Translations under genes and position numbers: made by a program
Notes under the pieces: model-generated
Told to the model about the DNA's origin: nothing
Database searches by the model: none
Seen by the model: the letters and a program-made list of their open reading frames with translations, nothing else
In this document: positions 6,798-15,081 of the stretch, in pieces
Layout of the letters: each line of letters starts with the position of its first letter
How positions within the stretch are numbered: position 1 is the first letter of the stretch
From: Bacteroidales bacterium UBA5197
GTDB taxonomy: Bacteria; Bacteroidota; Bacteroidia; Bacteroidales; Lentimicrobiaceae
NCBI GenBank assembly: GCA_002412885.1
Contig: DHVX01000073.1
Span: 20,655-84,654 of the forward strand
Direction: 5' to 3'
Length of the DNA: 64,000 nucleotides

Positions 6798-8774
6798 TTA
6801 TCCGTTCATTGATACCAGAAACTCTTCGTTAGAGTTGGTGTATTTCATTCTGTCCTTCAGGAATTCCATAGATTCCAATGGATTCATATCAGCAAGGTGG
6901 TTGCGCAGAACCCAAATGCGTTGCAGTGTTTCTTTATCAAGAAGCAAATCTTCACGGCGGGTACTTGAAGCCACAATATCAATGGCAGGATAAATCCTTT
7001 TGTTTGAAAGTTTGCGGTCAAGCTGCAATTCCATGTTACCTGTTCCTTTGAACTCTTCGAAAATTACTTCATCCATTTTGGAACCGGTTTCGGTAAGTGC
7101 GGTTGCGATAATGGTTAAAGAACCTCCGTTTTCAATCTGACGGGCTGCCCCGAAGAAACGTTTGGGTTTTTGTAGTGCATTGGCTTCAACACCACCTGAA
7201 AGTACTTTTCCTGAAGCAGGAGATACGGTATTGTAAGCTCTGGCCAATCGGGTGATTGAGTCGAGCAGAATAACAACATCGTGACCGCACTCGGTAAGAC
7301 GTTTGGCTTTTTCAAGTACGATATTGGCAATTTTTACATGCCTGTCAGCTGGTTCGTCGAAAGTGGAAGCAATTACTTCAGCCCTTACGCTGCGAGCCAT
7401 ATCGGTAACTTCCTCTGGTCTTTCATCAATCAGAAGTACAATAAGATAAGCCTCGGGATGATTGGCTGCGATGGCGTTTGCGATTTCTTTCAGCAAAACT
7501 GTTTTACCGGTTTTTGGCTGAGCAACAATCAGTCCACGCTGACCTTTGCCAATAGGGGCAAAGAGATCAATTATCCTGGTTGACATACTTGCTCCCGGAT
7601 GACCGGTGAGTTTAAATTTCTTTTCAGGAAATAATGGAGTAAGATAGTCGAAAGGAATGCGATCGCGCACCTCGTCAGGGGTACGGCCGTTAATCAGCTC
7701 AACTTTGATAAGCGGGAAATATTTTTCGCCTTCTTTTGGAGGTCTGATGGTTCCTTTAACAGTATCGCCTGTTTTCAGACCAAAAAGTTTGATCTGAGAT
7801 TGTGATACATAAACATCATCAGGTGAATTCAGGTAATTGTAATCAGATGATCTCAGAAAACCATAACCATCGGCCATAATTTCAAGTACACCATCGGTTG
7901 AAATAAAACCATCAAACTCCCATGAGTATTCTTCTCTCTTGCGCTCCGGATATCTCTGCTGTTGTCTGGGATTGTATTCACGACCGTATCTATCCAAAAC
8001 TGGACGACTCGTCTGAGTTGGTTCCATTTCAGTGATTCGCTCAACCGGAGGAGGAGGAGGAGGCAATACCGAAGGCATTGCAGGCTTTTCACGTAAAGGA
8101 ATTTCAAGGTTTTCAACCGGAACTTCGGTTTGAGAAATCTCATTTTCAACTTCAGTAACTATTTCCCTGATTACTTCCGGTTCATCAATAACGTCCTCTA
8201 TTATTGGTTCATTACTGAGCCTGAGGGCTTCCTCGTCAATGTGGTCAGATTTTGATTCTGATACAGGAACCGGCTTGTTTTCAAACGGTTCACGTTTGGG
8301 TCTGCCACGCTTCTTCTTTGAAGCAAGGTCTGACTTGCCGGGGACGACAGCTGGAATACCTTTGCTTTCGGCTGGCTTGTTTTCAACCGGTTTGTTATCG
8401 GCTGGTTTGTCAGTTGCAGGTATAGCAGCTACTGGTTTGTTCTCTACCGGAGCCTTTGGGGCAACCTGATCTTTAGGTTTATCCTTGTTTGAGGAAGCTA
8501 TAGGACTGCCTTGAGCCGGTTTGCGGTCTCTGGGATTGTTTTGTCCCGGGTTTTCACTAGGGATTCTTTGCCTTTTGTGCTTGTTGTCCCTGATGTCTCT
8601 GGCTGCCTTCTCTTTGTCAAGCATTTCTTTGGTTGGATTTAATGCTTGATAATCAAGAATTTGGTAGATTAGTTCCTGTTTGCCCATTGAGTCAAATTTA
8701 GGAACATTTAATTTTTTTGCTATCTCTTTAAGATCTTCGAGAAGCTTGCTGTTAAGCTCAATAATATCGTACAT
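6798..8774 (-). CDS. rho: Transcription termination factor Rho with long disordered insertion
   Basis: A 658-residue Rho, against about 420 for Escherichia coli. The order is: Rho N-terminal helix domain (about 5-45), a low-complexity region rich in Lys, Pro, Glu, Asn and Ser (about 48-285, with repeats such as KPVENKPAESK), the cold-shock-like RNA-binding domain (about 290-365, DGYGFLRS), then the RecA-like ATPase with the P-loop AQPKTGKT near 418-425, LLIDERPEEV, LLDSITRLARA and the Q/R-loop region ending GTGNMELQLDR. All catalytic motifs are present. Large insertions at this place are typical of Bacteroidota; in Bacteroides thetaiotaomicron such a region has been reported to drive phase separation of Rho. 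The gene stands alone between terminators. Confidence 0.98.
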   Translation of the reverse strand: MYDIIELNSKLLEDLKEIAKKLNVPKFDSMGKQELIYQILDYQALNPTKEMLDKEKAARDIRDNKHKRQRIPSENPGQNNPRDRKPAQGSPIASSNKDKPKDQVAPKAPVENKPVAAIPATDKPADNKPVENKPAESKGIPAVVPGKSDLASKKKRGRPKREPFENKPVPVSESKSDHIDEEALRLSNEPIIEDVIDEPEVIREIVTEVENEISQTEVPVENLEIPLREKPAMPSVLPPPPPPVERITEMEPTQTSRPVLDRYGREYNPRQQQRYPERKREEYSWEFDGFISTDGVLEIMADGYGFLRSSDYNYLNSPDDVYVSQSQIKLFGLKTGDTVKGTIRPPKEGEKYFPLIKVELINGRTPDEVRDRIPFDYLTPLFPEKKFKLTGHPGASMSTRIIDLFAPIGKGQRGLIVAQPKTGKTVLLKEIANAIAANHPEAYLIVLLIDERPEEVTDMARSVRAEVIASTFDEPADRHVKIANIVLEKAKRLTECGHDVVILLDSITRLARAYNTVSPASGKVLSGGVEANALQKPKRFFGAARQIENGGSLTIIATALTETGSKMDEVIFEEFKGTGNMELQLDRKLSNKRIYPAIDIVASSTRREDLLLDKETLQRIWVLRNHLADMNPLESMEFLKDRMKYTNSNEEFLVSMNG

Positions 8775-8929
8775 AAAAAAATGATAGATTTTTAATGCTG
8801 CAATCCTGAAAGAAAGTGGGATTAAAAATGTGATGAATTGAAGGGCACTCCGGATCGATCCGAATTATCTGTTAAACCTGATAAAAAGTGAAAGAGAGAT
8901 GAGTGCTGGTTGAATTGTTTTTGAAGTTG

Positions 8930-8937
8930 CAAATATA
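8930..8937 (-). promoter_or_regulatory. rho promoter -7 element and leader
   Basis: The minus strand reads TATATTTG (TAnnTTTG). The predicted start is near 8923, giving a leader of about 150 nt before the ATG at 8774. The leader holds a perfect 12-bp palindrome, CGGATCGATCCG, at 8851-8862. Leaders of rho genes are often sites of autogenous control; that is an inference here. Nothing else was recognised in 8775-9063 apart from the gcvT promoter. Confidence 0.5.
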
Positions 8938-9028
8938 ACTCTATTTTTTCACATACTTACATTTTTAAAAATATTTCTTTTATGCTTAATTTCTGGTGCT
9001 TATGATCGGATAATTCCAAAATAACATG

Positions 9029-9036
9029 TAGGTTTG
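9029..9036 (+). promoter_or_regulatory. gcvT promoter -7 element
   Basis: TAGGTTTG matches TAnnTTTG, 27 bp before the gcvT ATG. This supports the ATG at 9064 as the start, because an upstream in-frame start at 9034 would overlap the promoter element. No good -33 TTG is seen. Confidence 0.5.
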
Positions 9037-9063
9037 CATCAAAATTCTTTAAATCCTATTGTT

Positions 9064-10152
9064 ATGAAATATACTGCATTTACTGCAATGCATGAAGCTG
9101 CAGGCGCAAAAATGGTTGAATTTGCCGGATTTTTTATGCCGGTTCAATATGAAGGACTCAATGCTGAGCACGAAACAGTGCGCAAGGCTTTGGGTGTTTT
9201 CGATGTGTCGCACATGGGCGAATTTTGGGTTAAAGGCCCGAAAGCTCTCGAATTTGTGCAATGGGTTACCTCGAATGATGCATCAAAACTTACCGATGGG
9301 AAGGTGCAGTACAGCTGCTTCCCGAATGATAAAGGCGGAATTGTGGATGATCTGCTGGTTTATCGGGTAAATGCTGAAACTTATTTATTGGTGGTGAATG
9401 CTGCAAACATTGATAAAGACTGGGCATGGGTTACCAGCCAGAATAAAATGGGCGCTACTCTTTATAATGCTTCCGATGAAATCTCACAGCTTGCAATCCA
9501 GGGTCCGCTTGCGCTGAAAGCCATGCAGAAACTTACCGATACGCCGATTGAAGATATGGAGTATTATACCTTTAAGAAGGTAAACTTTGCCGGCATTAAG
9601 GATGTGATCCTATCCACCACCGGATACACTGGTGCAGGTGGATGTGAAATTTATTTTGCCAATGAAGATGCTCCTGCCATCTGGAAAGCAGTATTTGAAG
9701 CTGGTGCTGAATTCGGAATCAAACCCATCGGCCTCGGAGCCCGCGATACCTTACGACTGGAAATGGGTTTCTGCCTTTACGGAAACGATATCAACGATAC
9801 AACTTCTCCCATTGAAGCCGGACTTGGCTGGATTACCAAATTTACCGATGAGAAGGACTTTATCAACAAACCCGCGCTTCTGAAGCATAAAACAGATGGT
9901 GTTTCTAAAAAACTGGTTGGTTTTGAAATGATTGACAAAGGCATTCCCCGTCAGCATTATCCGATTCTGGATGCCGATGGAAATGTAATCGGTGAAGTAA
10001 CATCAGGTACACAGTCGCCATCGCTGAAGCAGGCAATCGGAATGGGTTATGTGCCCACCGCAATGGCAAAAGCTGATACTGAGATTTTTATTAGCATCCG
10101 CGATAAAGCGATTAAAGCCAAAATTGTGAAATTGCCTTTCTATAAAGGGTAG
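9064..10152 (+). CDS. gcvT: Aminomethyltransferase (glycine cleavage system T protein)
   Basis: A 362-residue protein of the normal GcvT length. It transfers the methylene group from the aminomethyl-lipoyl H protein to tetrahydrofolate, releasing ammonia. Recognisable parts are FAGFFMPVQYEG and FDVSHMGEF at the N-terminus, the folate-binding core with YTGAGGCEIYF and LGARDTLRLEMGFCLYGNDI, and the C-terminal barrel with GEVTSGTQSPSLKQAIGMGYV. The other glycine cleavage genes are not nearby, which is common in Bacteroidota. A hairpin follows at 10183-10212. Confidence 0.97.
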   Translation: MKYTAFTAMHEAAGAKMVEFAGFFMPVQYEGLNAEHETVRKALGVFDVSHMGEFWVKGPKALEFVQWVTSNDASKLTDGKVQYSCFPNDKGGIVDDLLVYRVNAETYLLVVNAANIDKDWAWVTSQNKMGATLYNASDEISQLAIQGPLALKAMQKLTDTPIEDMEYYTFKKVNFAGIKDVILSTTGYTGAGGCEIYFANEDAPAIWKAVFEAGAEFGIKPIGLGARDTLRLEMGFCLYGNDINDTTSPIEAGLGWITKFTDEKDFINKPALLKHKTDGVSKKLVGFEMIDKGIPRQHYPILDADGNVIGEVTSGTQSPSLKQAIGMGYVPTAMAKADTEIFISIRDKAIKAKIVKLPFYKG

Positions 10153-10182
10153 TTTATCAGATCTGAAAATTTCCGCCTGATT

Positions 10183-10222
10183 CGCAGATACGCAATGAAC
10201 TGCGTGTCTGCGATTTCTGTTT
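10183..10222 (+). terminator. Probable terminator after gcvT
   Basis: CGCAGATACGCA pairs with TGCGTGTCTGCG (one T-G wobble) around a 6-nt loop, followed by the T-rich tail ATTTCTGTTT. The T tract is interrupted, so read-through into the comB-like gene 28 bp further on is possible. Confidence 0.5.
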
Positions 10223-10240
10223 AATTAATCTGCAAACCCA

Positions 10241-10960
10241 ATGGCTCAATCCCTCGAAGTTATTTTAAGTCCGGCTCTATATGCCTACCGTTCAACAAGT
10301 GGAAAGCATATTTCTGTGGTGATTGATATCCTTCGCTTCACAACTTCGCTGGTGTCGGCTTTTGAAAATGGAGTGGATGCAGTAATTCCGGTTTCCTCAC
10401 TCAACGAAGCTGAGAGCCTGAAAAAGCAGGGTTTTCCGGTAGCCGCTGAGCGTGAGGGTTTGCGACTGCCTTTTGCCGATTACGGCAATTCTGCAGCTGA
10501 CTTCAAAACCCCTGACATCAAAGGAAAAACACTTGCATATTCCACCACCAACGGAACTGTGGCTATGACAATGGCTTCGGCGAACGGGCCGGTGGTTGCC
10601 GCAGCTTTCGCCAATATTCCTGCTGTGACTGAATGGCTAAAAATGCAGAATGAAAATGTGGTAATCTTATGCTCTGGCTGGAAGAACCTGTTCAGTTTTG
10701 AAGATACATTGTGCGCCGGAGCACTGACCTCATTGTTGATGCAGTCGGGGAAATATCAGAAAACGGGCGATGAAGCAGACTTGTCAATTTCCATCTGGGA
10801 AACCAATAGAGGCAAACTTCAAGAGTCATTGATCAATACTTCGCATTACAAACGTTTGATTGGTCTGGGCGTTGATCCATTACCCGAATACACAGTACAG
10901 ATCGGAACTTCCAGAGTAATTCCGGTTTTTGAAAATGGAGTAATTGAGAATAAGGGATAA
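10241..10960 (+). CDS. comB: ComB family 2-phosphosulfolactate phosphatase
   Basis: A 239-residue protein matching the ComB family (PF04029): SVVIDILRFTTSLVSAFENG near the N-terminus (Asp and Arg of the active site), then AEREGLRLPFADYGNSA, YSTTNGTVAM and CSGWKNLFSFEDTLCAGAL. The archetype hydrolyses 2-phosphosulfolactate to sulfolactate in archaeal coenzyme M synthesis. In bacteria the family is widespread and the physiological substrate is often unclear; sulfolactate-type metabolism is one option. The neighbours give no sulfonate context: gcvT is upstream and a strong terminator follows. Confidence 0.85.
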   Translation: MAQSLEVILSPALYAYRSTSGKHISVVIDILRFTTSLVSAFENGVDAVIPVSSLNEAESLKKQGFPVAAEREGLRLPFADYGNSAADFKTPDIKGKTLAYSTTNGTVAMTMASANGPVVAAAFANIPAVTEWLKMQNENVVILCSGWKNLFSFEDTLCAGALTSLLMQSGKYQKTGDEADLSISIWETNRGKLQESLINTSHYKRLIGLGVDPLPEYTVQIGTSRVIPVFENGVIENKG

Positions 10961-11020
10961 TTCCTGGGTTTTAAATCCGCTGTTTCATTTTTATAGAAGA
11001 TCCAACGAAGTGTTATTACA

Positions 11021-11051
11021 AAAATGCCGGTATTTTGTGCCGGCATTTTTT
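11021..11051 (+). terminator. Intrinsic terminator after comB-like gene
   Basis: AATGCCGG / CCGGCATT with a 9-nt loop, preceded by an A run and followed by TTTTTT. The A run would let it act on the opposite strand too, but no gene converges from the right. Confidence 0.88.
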
Positions 11052-11141
11052 AATGTCAGATTACTTTTTTGCAAAATCCGGAAAATCAGACTACATTTAT
11101 ACTACTCAGCCATATAGTTTCTAACATTTTATCAATCCGGG

Positions 11142-11201
11142 AATCCTAAGCAAATCTTAAGATACTGAAAAGATAAAATTAAGGTTGTTGACCTAATTTT
11201 G
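11142..11201 (+). promoter_or_regulatory. Direct-repeat response-regulator box and -7 element of the metal two-component operon
   Basis: Two direct repeats, AATCCTAAG (11142-11150) and AATCTTAAG (11153-11161), lie exactly 11 bp apart and differ at one base. This is the arrangement bound by tandem OmpR/PhoB-type regulators. A TAATTTTG element (11194-11201) follows, ending 4 bp before the ATG. If it is used, the transcript would be nearly leaderless. I infer autoregulation by the response regulator encoded next. Confidence 0.55.
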
Positions 11202-11205
11202 TAAA

Positions 11206-11874
11206 ATGAAAATCCTGATTGTTGAAGATGAGCCCGGTATAGCCAGTTTCCTAAAACAAGGTCTGGAAGAAGAATCTTATATTGTACAAGTTGCATTTGA
11301 TGGATTTCAGGGGCTTGAAATGGCTTTAAGCAACAATTATGACCTGATCTTATTGGATTGGATGTTGCCAGGAATGAATGGTTTGGAAGTTTGTTCAAGG
11401 TATCGTGAAATAAACAAGCAGACTCCGGTTATTTTCCTTACAGCCAAGGATACGGTGAACGATACAATCTCAGGTTTGAAATCAGGAGCCAATGATTACA
11501 TTAAAAAGCCTTTTCATTTCGAAGAACTTCTGGAACGTATAAGGGTTCAGCTAAGGCCGGTTTCAGGAGATCATGAGTTATTTACACTTGGAGATATAGT
11601 ATTGAATATATCTACGCATCAGGTACGCCGGGGAAACAGAGAGATTCAGCTTACCCAGAAGGAATTTGCATTGCTCGAATATCTGCTCCGACATAAAGGT
11701 GAAGTTTGCCGGCGTAGTCGGATTATTGAAAGTGTCTGGGATATTCATTTCGATTACAGCACATCGGTAATCGATGTTTTTATGAATTCCCTTCGAAAGA
11801 AGCTTGGACTTACGAAAAATGAAGAATACATTCAAACCATCCGTGGGATCGGATACATTGCCAAAGAAATATGA
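11206..11874 (+). CDS. OmpR/PhoB family response regulator of a heavy-metal two-component system
   Basis: A 222-residue protein with a receiver domain (about 1-120: acidic pair near 8-9, phospho-acceptor D51 in LLDWMLPG, Thr in FLTAKD, Lys in IKKPF) and a winged-helix DNA-binding domain (about 130-220, with LTQKEFALLEYLLRHKGEV and the terminal TIRGIGYIAK). It resembles CusR/CzcR-type regulators. It overlaps the sensor kinase by 4 bp, so the two are translationally coupled. The downstream CDF and CzcA-type pump indicate that it switches on metal efflux. A candidate binding site lies 45 bp upstream of its start. Confidence 0.93.
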   Translation: MKILIVEDEPGIASFLKQGLEEESYIVQVAFDGFQGLEMALSNNYDLILLDWMLPGMNGLEVCSRYREINKQTPVIFLTAKDTVNDTISGLKSGANDYIKKPFHFEELLERIRVQLRPVSGDHELFTLGDIVLNISTHQVRRGNREIQLTQKEFALLEYLLRHKGEVCRRSRIIESVWDIHFDYSTSVIDVFMNSLRKKLGLTKNEEYIQTIRGIGYIAKEI

Positions 11875-13253
11875 AGCCATTTTCCTATCGTAACCGGATT
11901 GCATTTAATTATATAGTTGCTACAGCAGCGTTGCTTGCACTGGTTTTCTTTTTGGTTTTTTTTGTTGTCAGGGTTGCTGTTTATTCACACCTCGATAACC
12001 TGCTCGATAAAGTTGCTGAAAAACATTCAAAAGAAGTGCTGGTTCAGGATGGAAAGATCACATTTATAAATAAGGATGAGTGGGAAGAACGGGAACACCG
12101 TGAAGTTGAAGTTAATCCGGTATTTATTGAGGTTCACGGAATTGATGGAAAATTGATGGACCGGTCTCCGAATCTGAAAGCTGACGAACTAGGCTTTGAT
12201 GTTAATTCACCTGAAAATAAGCAATTTAATTCCCGACTGCATGAAAAGCACATCCGGCAGGTAAAGGTTGCGGTTGTCAGAGATGGGGAAAAGGCTGGCT
12301 ACGTTTCAGCAGCGGTTCCCATTGAAGGCTATTTACTGGTATTAAATACATTACGCAATATTTTGCTTGTCAGTTTTCCATTCTCATTGCTACTGCTTTT
12401 TCTGGTTGCACGTTATCTGGCGGGTAAAAGTATCCGACCAGTGCGTGTAATTATAGAAGCAACTCAAAAAATTCAGCAGGATAGTCTGAACGATCGCATT
12501 CCTGTATTCGGAAAAAAAGATGAATTGCACCAGCTTGCAAGTGCAATAAATGAATTGCTTGAAAGGATAGAAAGCAGTATGATTCGTGAGAAACAATTTA
12601 CTTCAGATGCCGCACATCAGCTTAAAACACCCCTGGCTGTATTGAAGGGTACGTTTGAGGTATTGGTTCGGAAACCCCGTAACAACCATGAATATGTTAC
12701 AAGAATAAATGCTGGAATTGATGAGATTAACCGAATGTCAGAGATGGTTGACCAATTACTTTTGCTTGCCCGTGTTGACGGTAAACAATACTTGCCACAG
12801 CTTGCCGACACCTCGCTGGTGGAAATGATTGATTCGATAATTCAACGGTTTTCCCGAAAAATATCTGAACAAAATCTCTCGATAGTATTCAATCCCGAAA
12901 GTAATCTAAGCGCGGTTTCAGATCCATTTCTACTTGAACTCATTTTAGAAAACCTGATCTCGAATGCACTAAAATACTCGAATCCGGGAGATAAGGTTGA
13001 AATCAGGCTTACTCAAACCAATGACAATACTTTAGTTGAGATATCAGACAATGGAAAGGGCATACGGAATGAAGATATGGAACATATTTTTAGCCCTTTT
13101 TATCGCGCCGGAGCGATGGAACATACAAATGTAAAGGGTTATGGACTTGGACTTTCGATTGTAAAACGGGCATGTTCTCTTGCCGGCATTCAACTGGAAT
13201 TGAAAAGTATTTATGGAAAAGGAACCCATGCAGTTGTCAGGATACCCAATTAA
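11871..13253 (+). CDS. HAMP-containing sensor histidine kinase
   Basis: A 460-residue membrane kinase. It has TM1 (about 12-34), a periplasmic domain of about 120 residues, TM2 (about 160-182), a HAMP region, a DHp domain with the phosphorylated His at 249 (DAAHQLKTPL) and a HATPase_c domain with N (ENLISNALKYS), G1 (DNGKGI), F (FSPFYRA) and G2 (GYGLGLSIV) boxes. Length and order fit CusS/CzcS-type kinases. The periplasmic domain is rich in His and Glu (REHREVE, RLHEKHIRQ), suitable for metal sensing, though no specific site can be assigned. It is the partner of the preceding response regulator. Confidence 0.93.
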   Translation: MKPFSYRNRIAFNYIVATAALLALVFFLVFFVVRVAVYSHLDNLLDKVAEKHSKEVLVQDGKITFINKDEWEEREHREVEVNPVFIEVHGIDGKLMDRSPNLKADELGFDVNSPENKQFNSRLHEKHIRQVKVAVVRDGEKAGYVSAAVPIEGYLLVLNTLRNILLVSFPFSLLLLFLVARYLAGKSIRPVRVIIEATQKIQQDSLNDRIPVFGKKDELHQLASAINELLERIESSMIREKQFTSDAAHQLKTPLAVLKGTFEVLVRKPRNNHEYVTRINAGIDEINRMSEMVDQLLLLARVDGKQYLPQLADTSLVEMIDSIIQRFSRKISEQNLSIVFNPESNLSAVSDPFLLELILENLISNALKYSNPGDKVEIRLTQTNDNTLVEISDNGKGIRNEDMEHIFSPFYRAGAMEHTNVKGYGLGLSIVKRACSLAGIQLELKSIYGKGTHAVVRIPN

Positions 13254-13275
13254 ATTTAAAGTAAATCTAAAAAGC

Positions 13276-13986
13276 ATGAAAACAAGAACGCTAATCTGGG
13301 CATGGCCAACAAGAGTATTTCACTGGATGTTGGCAATTGGTTTTGCATCTGCATATTTACTGGGTGACTTTGACGATTACAGGCAATTCCACTTTGCCTT
13401 TGGTGCTATGGTTGGTGTATTGGCGTTAATGAGAATTTCCTATGGTTTCATTGGCCCGCGTTATTCTCGTTTCAGTAATTTTCCAGTCGGGCTGAAAAAC
13501 CAGATAGCATTTGCTAAATCAGTTTTTTCAAAACAGACAGATTACATCGGGCATAATCCAGTTGCCTCACTGGTTATGCTTGGAATTATGATTACAGGCG
13601 TTTTTACTGCCGTATCAGGATATCTGCTATACCTGAATGAATCACAGGGTGAAATGCTTTTCGCAGGAGGATATTTTGTTGAAGAAGCCCACGAAATTTT
13701 TGCAAATGTGTTTTTGGGACTTGTTATTTTTCATCTTGCAGGTGTGTTGGTCGATTTGTTCCTTCACGGGAAAGCCGGTGCTTTTTACTCGATTTTTAAC
13801 GGATTTAAAAGTGTTGAGGCTAAACCGGGAAAACCCAATATTTTGCATCAGCTATTTGGTATTCTATGGATATGCCTGACTGTGGGCATTTTCTATCTTG
13901 CATTTTCACTTCCACCATTAGTGGAAAAAGTTGAAGGGAAAGAAGGTGGAAGCAAGTATGAACTTCATGAAAATGATGGTGATTGA
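13276..13986 (+). CDS. Cytochrome b561-type membrane protein
   Basis: A 236-residue protein with about four transmembrane helices and haem-ligand-like histidines in WPTRVFHWMLAIG (helix 1), FHFAFGAM (helix 2), EEAHEIFANVFLGLVIFHLAGV (helices 3-4). This is the cytochrome b/b6 or Ni-Fe-hydrogenase cytochrome b group. I took the ATG at 13276, because the longer frame from 13213 would sit inside the kinase gene and lacks signal character. Such genes often accompany metal-responsive operons, here between the kinase and the CDF exporter; the electron partner is unknown. The C-terminus is charged (EGKEGGSKYELHENDGD). Confidence 0.85.
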   Translation: MKTRTLIWAWPTRVFHWMLAIGFASAYLLGDFDDYRQFHFAFGAMVGVLALMRISYGFIGPRYSRFSNFPVGLKNQIAFAKSVFSKQTDYIGHNPVASLVMLGIMITGVFTAVSGYLLYLNESQGEMLFAGGYFVEEAHEIFANVFLGLVIFHLAGVLVDLFLHGKAGAFYSIFNGFKSVEAKPGKPNILHQLFGILWICLTVGIFYLAFSLPPLVEKVEGKEGGSKYELHENDGD

Positions 13987-14064
13987 ATCAGCAAATTAAT
14001 CAGAACAACAGAAAAACTGAGACATTCGTTGGCTTTTAAAATTTGTGAGTTATGAACAATCGTT

Positions 14065-14991
14065 ATGGAAGAAAATAAATCCCGCATCAACGAAATAAAA
14101 AAGGTGACCTGGGTCGGCTTTTTCGTGAATCTGCTTCTTACCATCGGGAAGATTATTGCCGGTTGGCAAGGTAAAAGCGGAGCAATGCTGGCCGATGGAG
14201 TTCACTCTCTGTCTGATTTTGCTACCGACATTATCGTATTGGTTTTTATCAAAATTTCCGGCAAGGAAAAAGATTCTGATCACCAATACGGGCATGGCAA
14301 ATACGAAACTTTTGCAACCATGCTCATCAGCTTTGCATTGATGATAGTTGGAGCAGGAATTTTCTGGTCAGGTTTCCAGAAAGTAATGAGCGCAATAAAG
14401 GGAGAAATTTTGGAACAACCAGGAACCATTGCTTTGTATGCGGCAATCATTTCAATTGTTACAAAAGAGATATTGTATTGGTACACTCTAAAAACCGGTA
14501 AAAGAATAGATAGTCAGGCAGTTGTTGCAAATGCATGGCATCATCGTTCAGATGCTTTTTCGTCCATTGGGACAGCACTTGGAATCTCTGGGGCAATTTT
14601 TTTGGGCGAACAATGGCGAATTCTGGATCCGATTGCAGGAATTATTGTTAGTCTTTTTATTGCCAAAGTTGCCTGGGATATCGCAAAACCCAGTATTAAT
14701 GAACTGGTTGAAAGTTCGCTACCGGAACAAACGGAAAATGAAATTTCATTATTAATTAAAAATACCAAAGGAGTCAAAGATTTTCACAATCTGAAGACCA
14801 GAAAAATCGGCAATACATTTGCAATTGAAGTTCATATTAAAGTTGACAGGCATTTGAGTGTTGAGAGTTCGCATCATATTGCAACCAGTATTGAGGAGGA
14901 TTTAAGAGCAGCTTATGGGGCACAAACTCATACCGGGATTCATATTGAACCATTTAATGAATCGCGAAAATCGAATGAGCTAAAAGAATAA
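14065..14991 (+). CDS. Cation diffusion facilitator family metal exporter
   Basis: A 308-residue CDF protein with six predicted helices and both metal-binding motifs: HSLSD in TM2 (LADGVHSLSDFATD) and HHRSD in TM5 (ANAWHHRSDAFSS). The C-terminal cytoplasmic ferredoxin-like domain follows from about 215. The H-x3-D plus H-x3-D pattern fits zinc-type or iron/manganese-type members; specificity cannot be set by eye. It exports a divalent cation from the cytoplasm by proton exchange and would feed the CzcCBA-type pump encoded next. The interval to that gene (90 bp) has no clear promoter. Confidence 0.93.
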   Translation: MEENKSRINEIKKVTWVGFFVNLLLTIGKIIAGWQGKSGAMLADGVHSLSDFATDIIVLVFIKISGKEKDSDHQYGHGKYETFATMLISFALMIVGAGIFWSGFQKVMSAIKGEILEQPGTIALYAAIISIVTKEILYWYTLKTGKRIDSQAVVANAWHHRSDAFSSIGTALGISGAIFLGEQWRILDPIAGIIVSLFIAKVAWDIAKPSINELVESSLPEQTENEISLLIKNTKGVKDFHNLKTRKIGNTFAIEVHIKVDRHLSVESSHHIATSIEEDLRAAYGAQTHTGIHIEPFNESRKSNELKE

Positions 14992-15081
14992 ATGCTGACA
15001 TTTAAATACCAAACCGGACTTTTGGATAGCAGTTAAGTTCAAAGTAAGAAAAAAATGTTGAACGGAAAAAACAGTTAAAAT

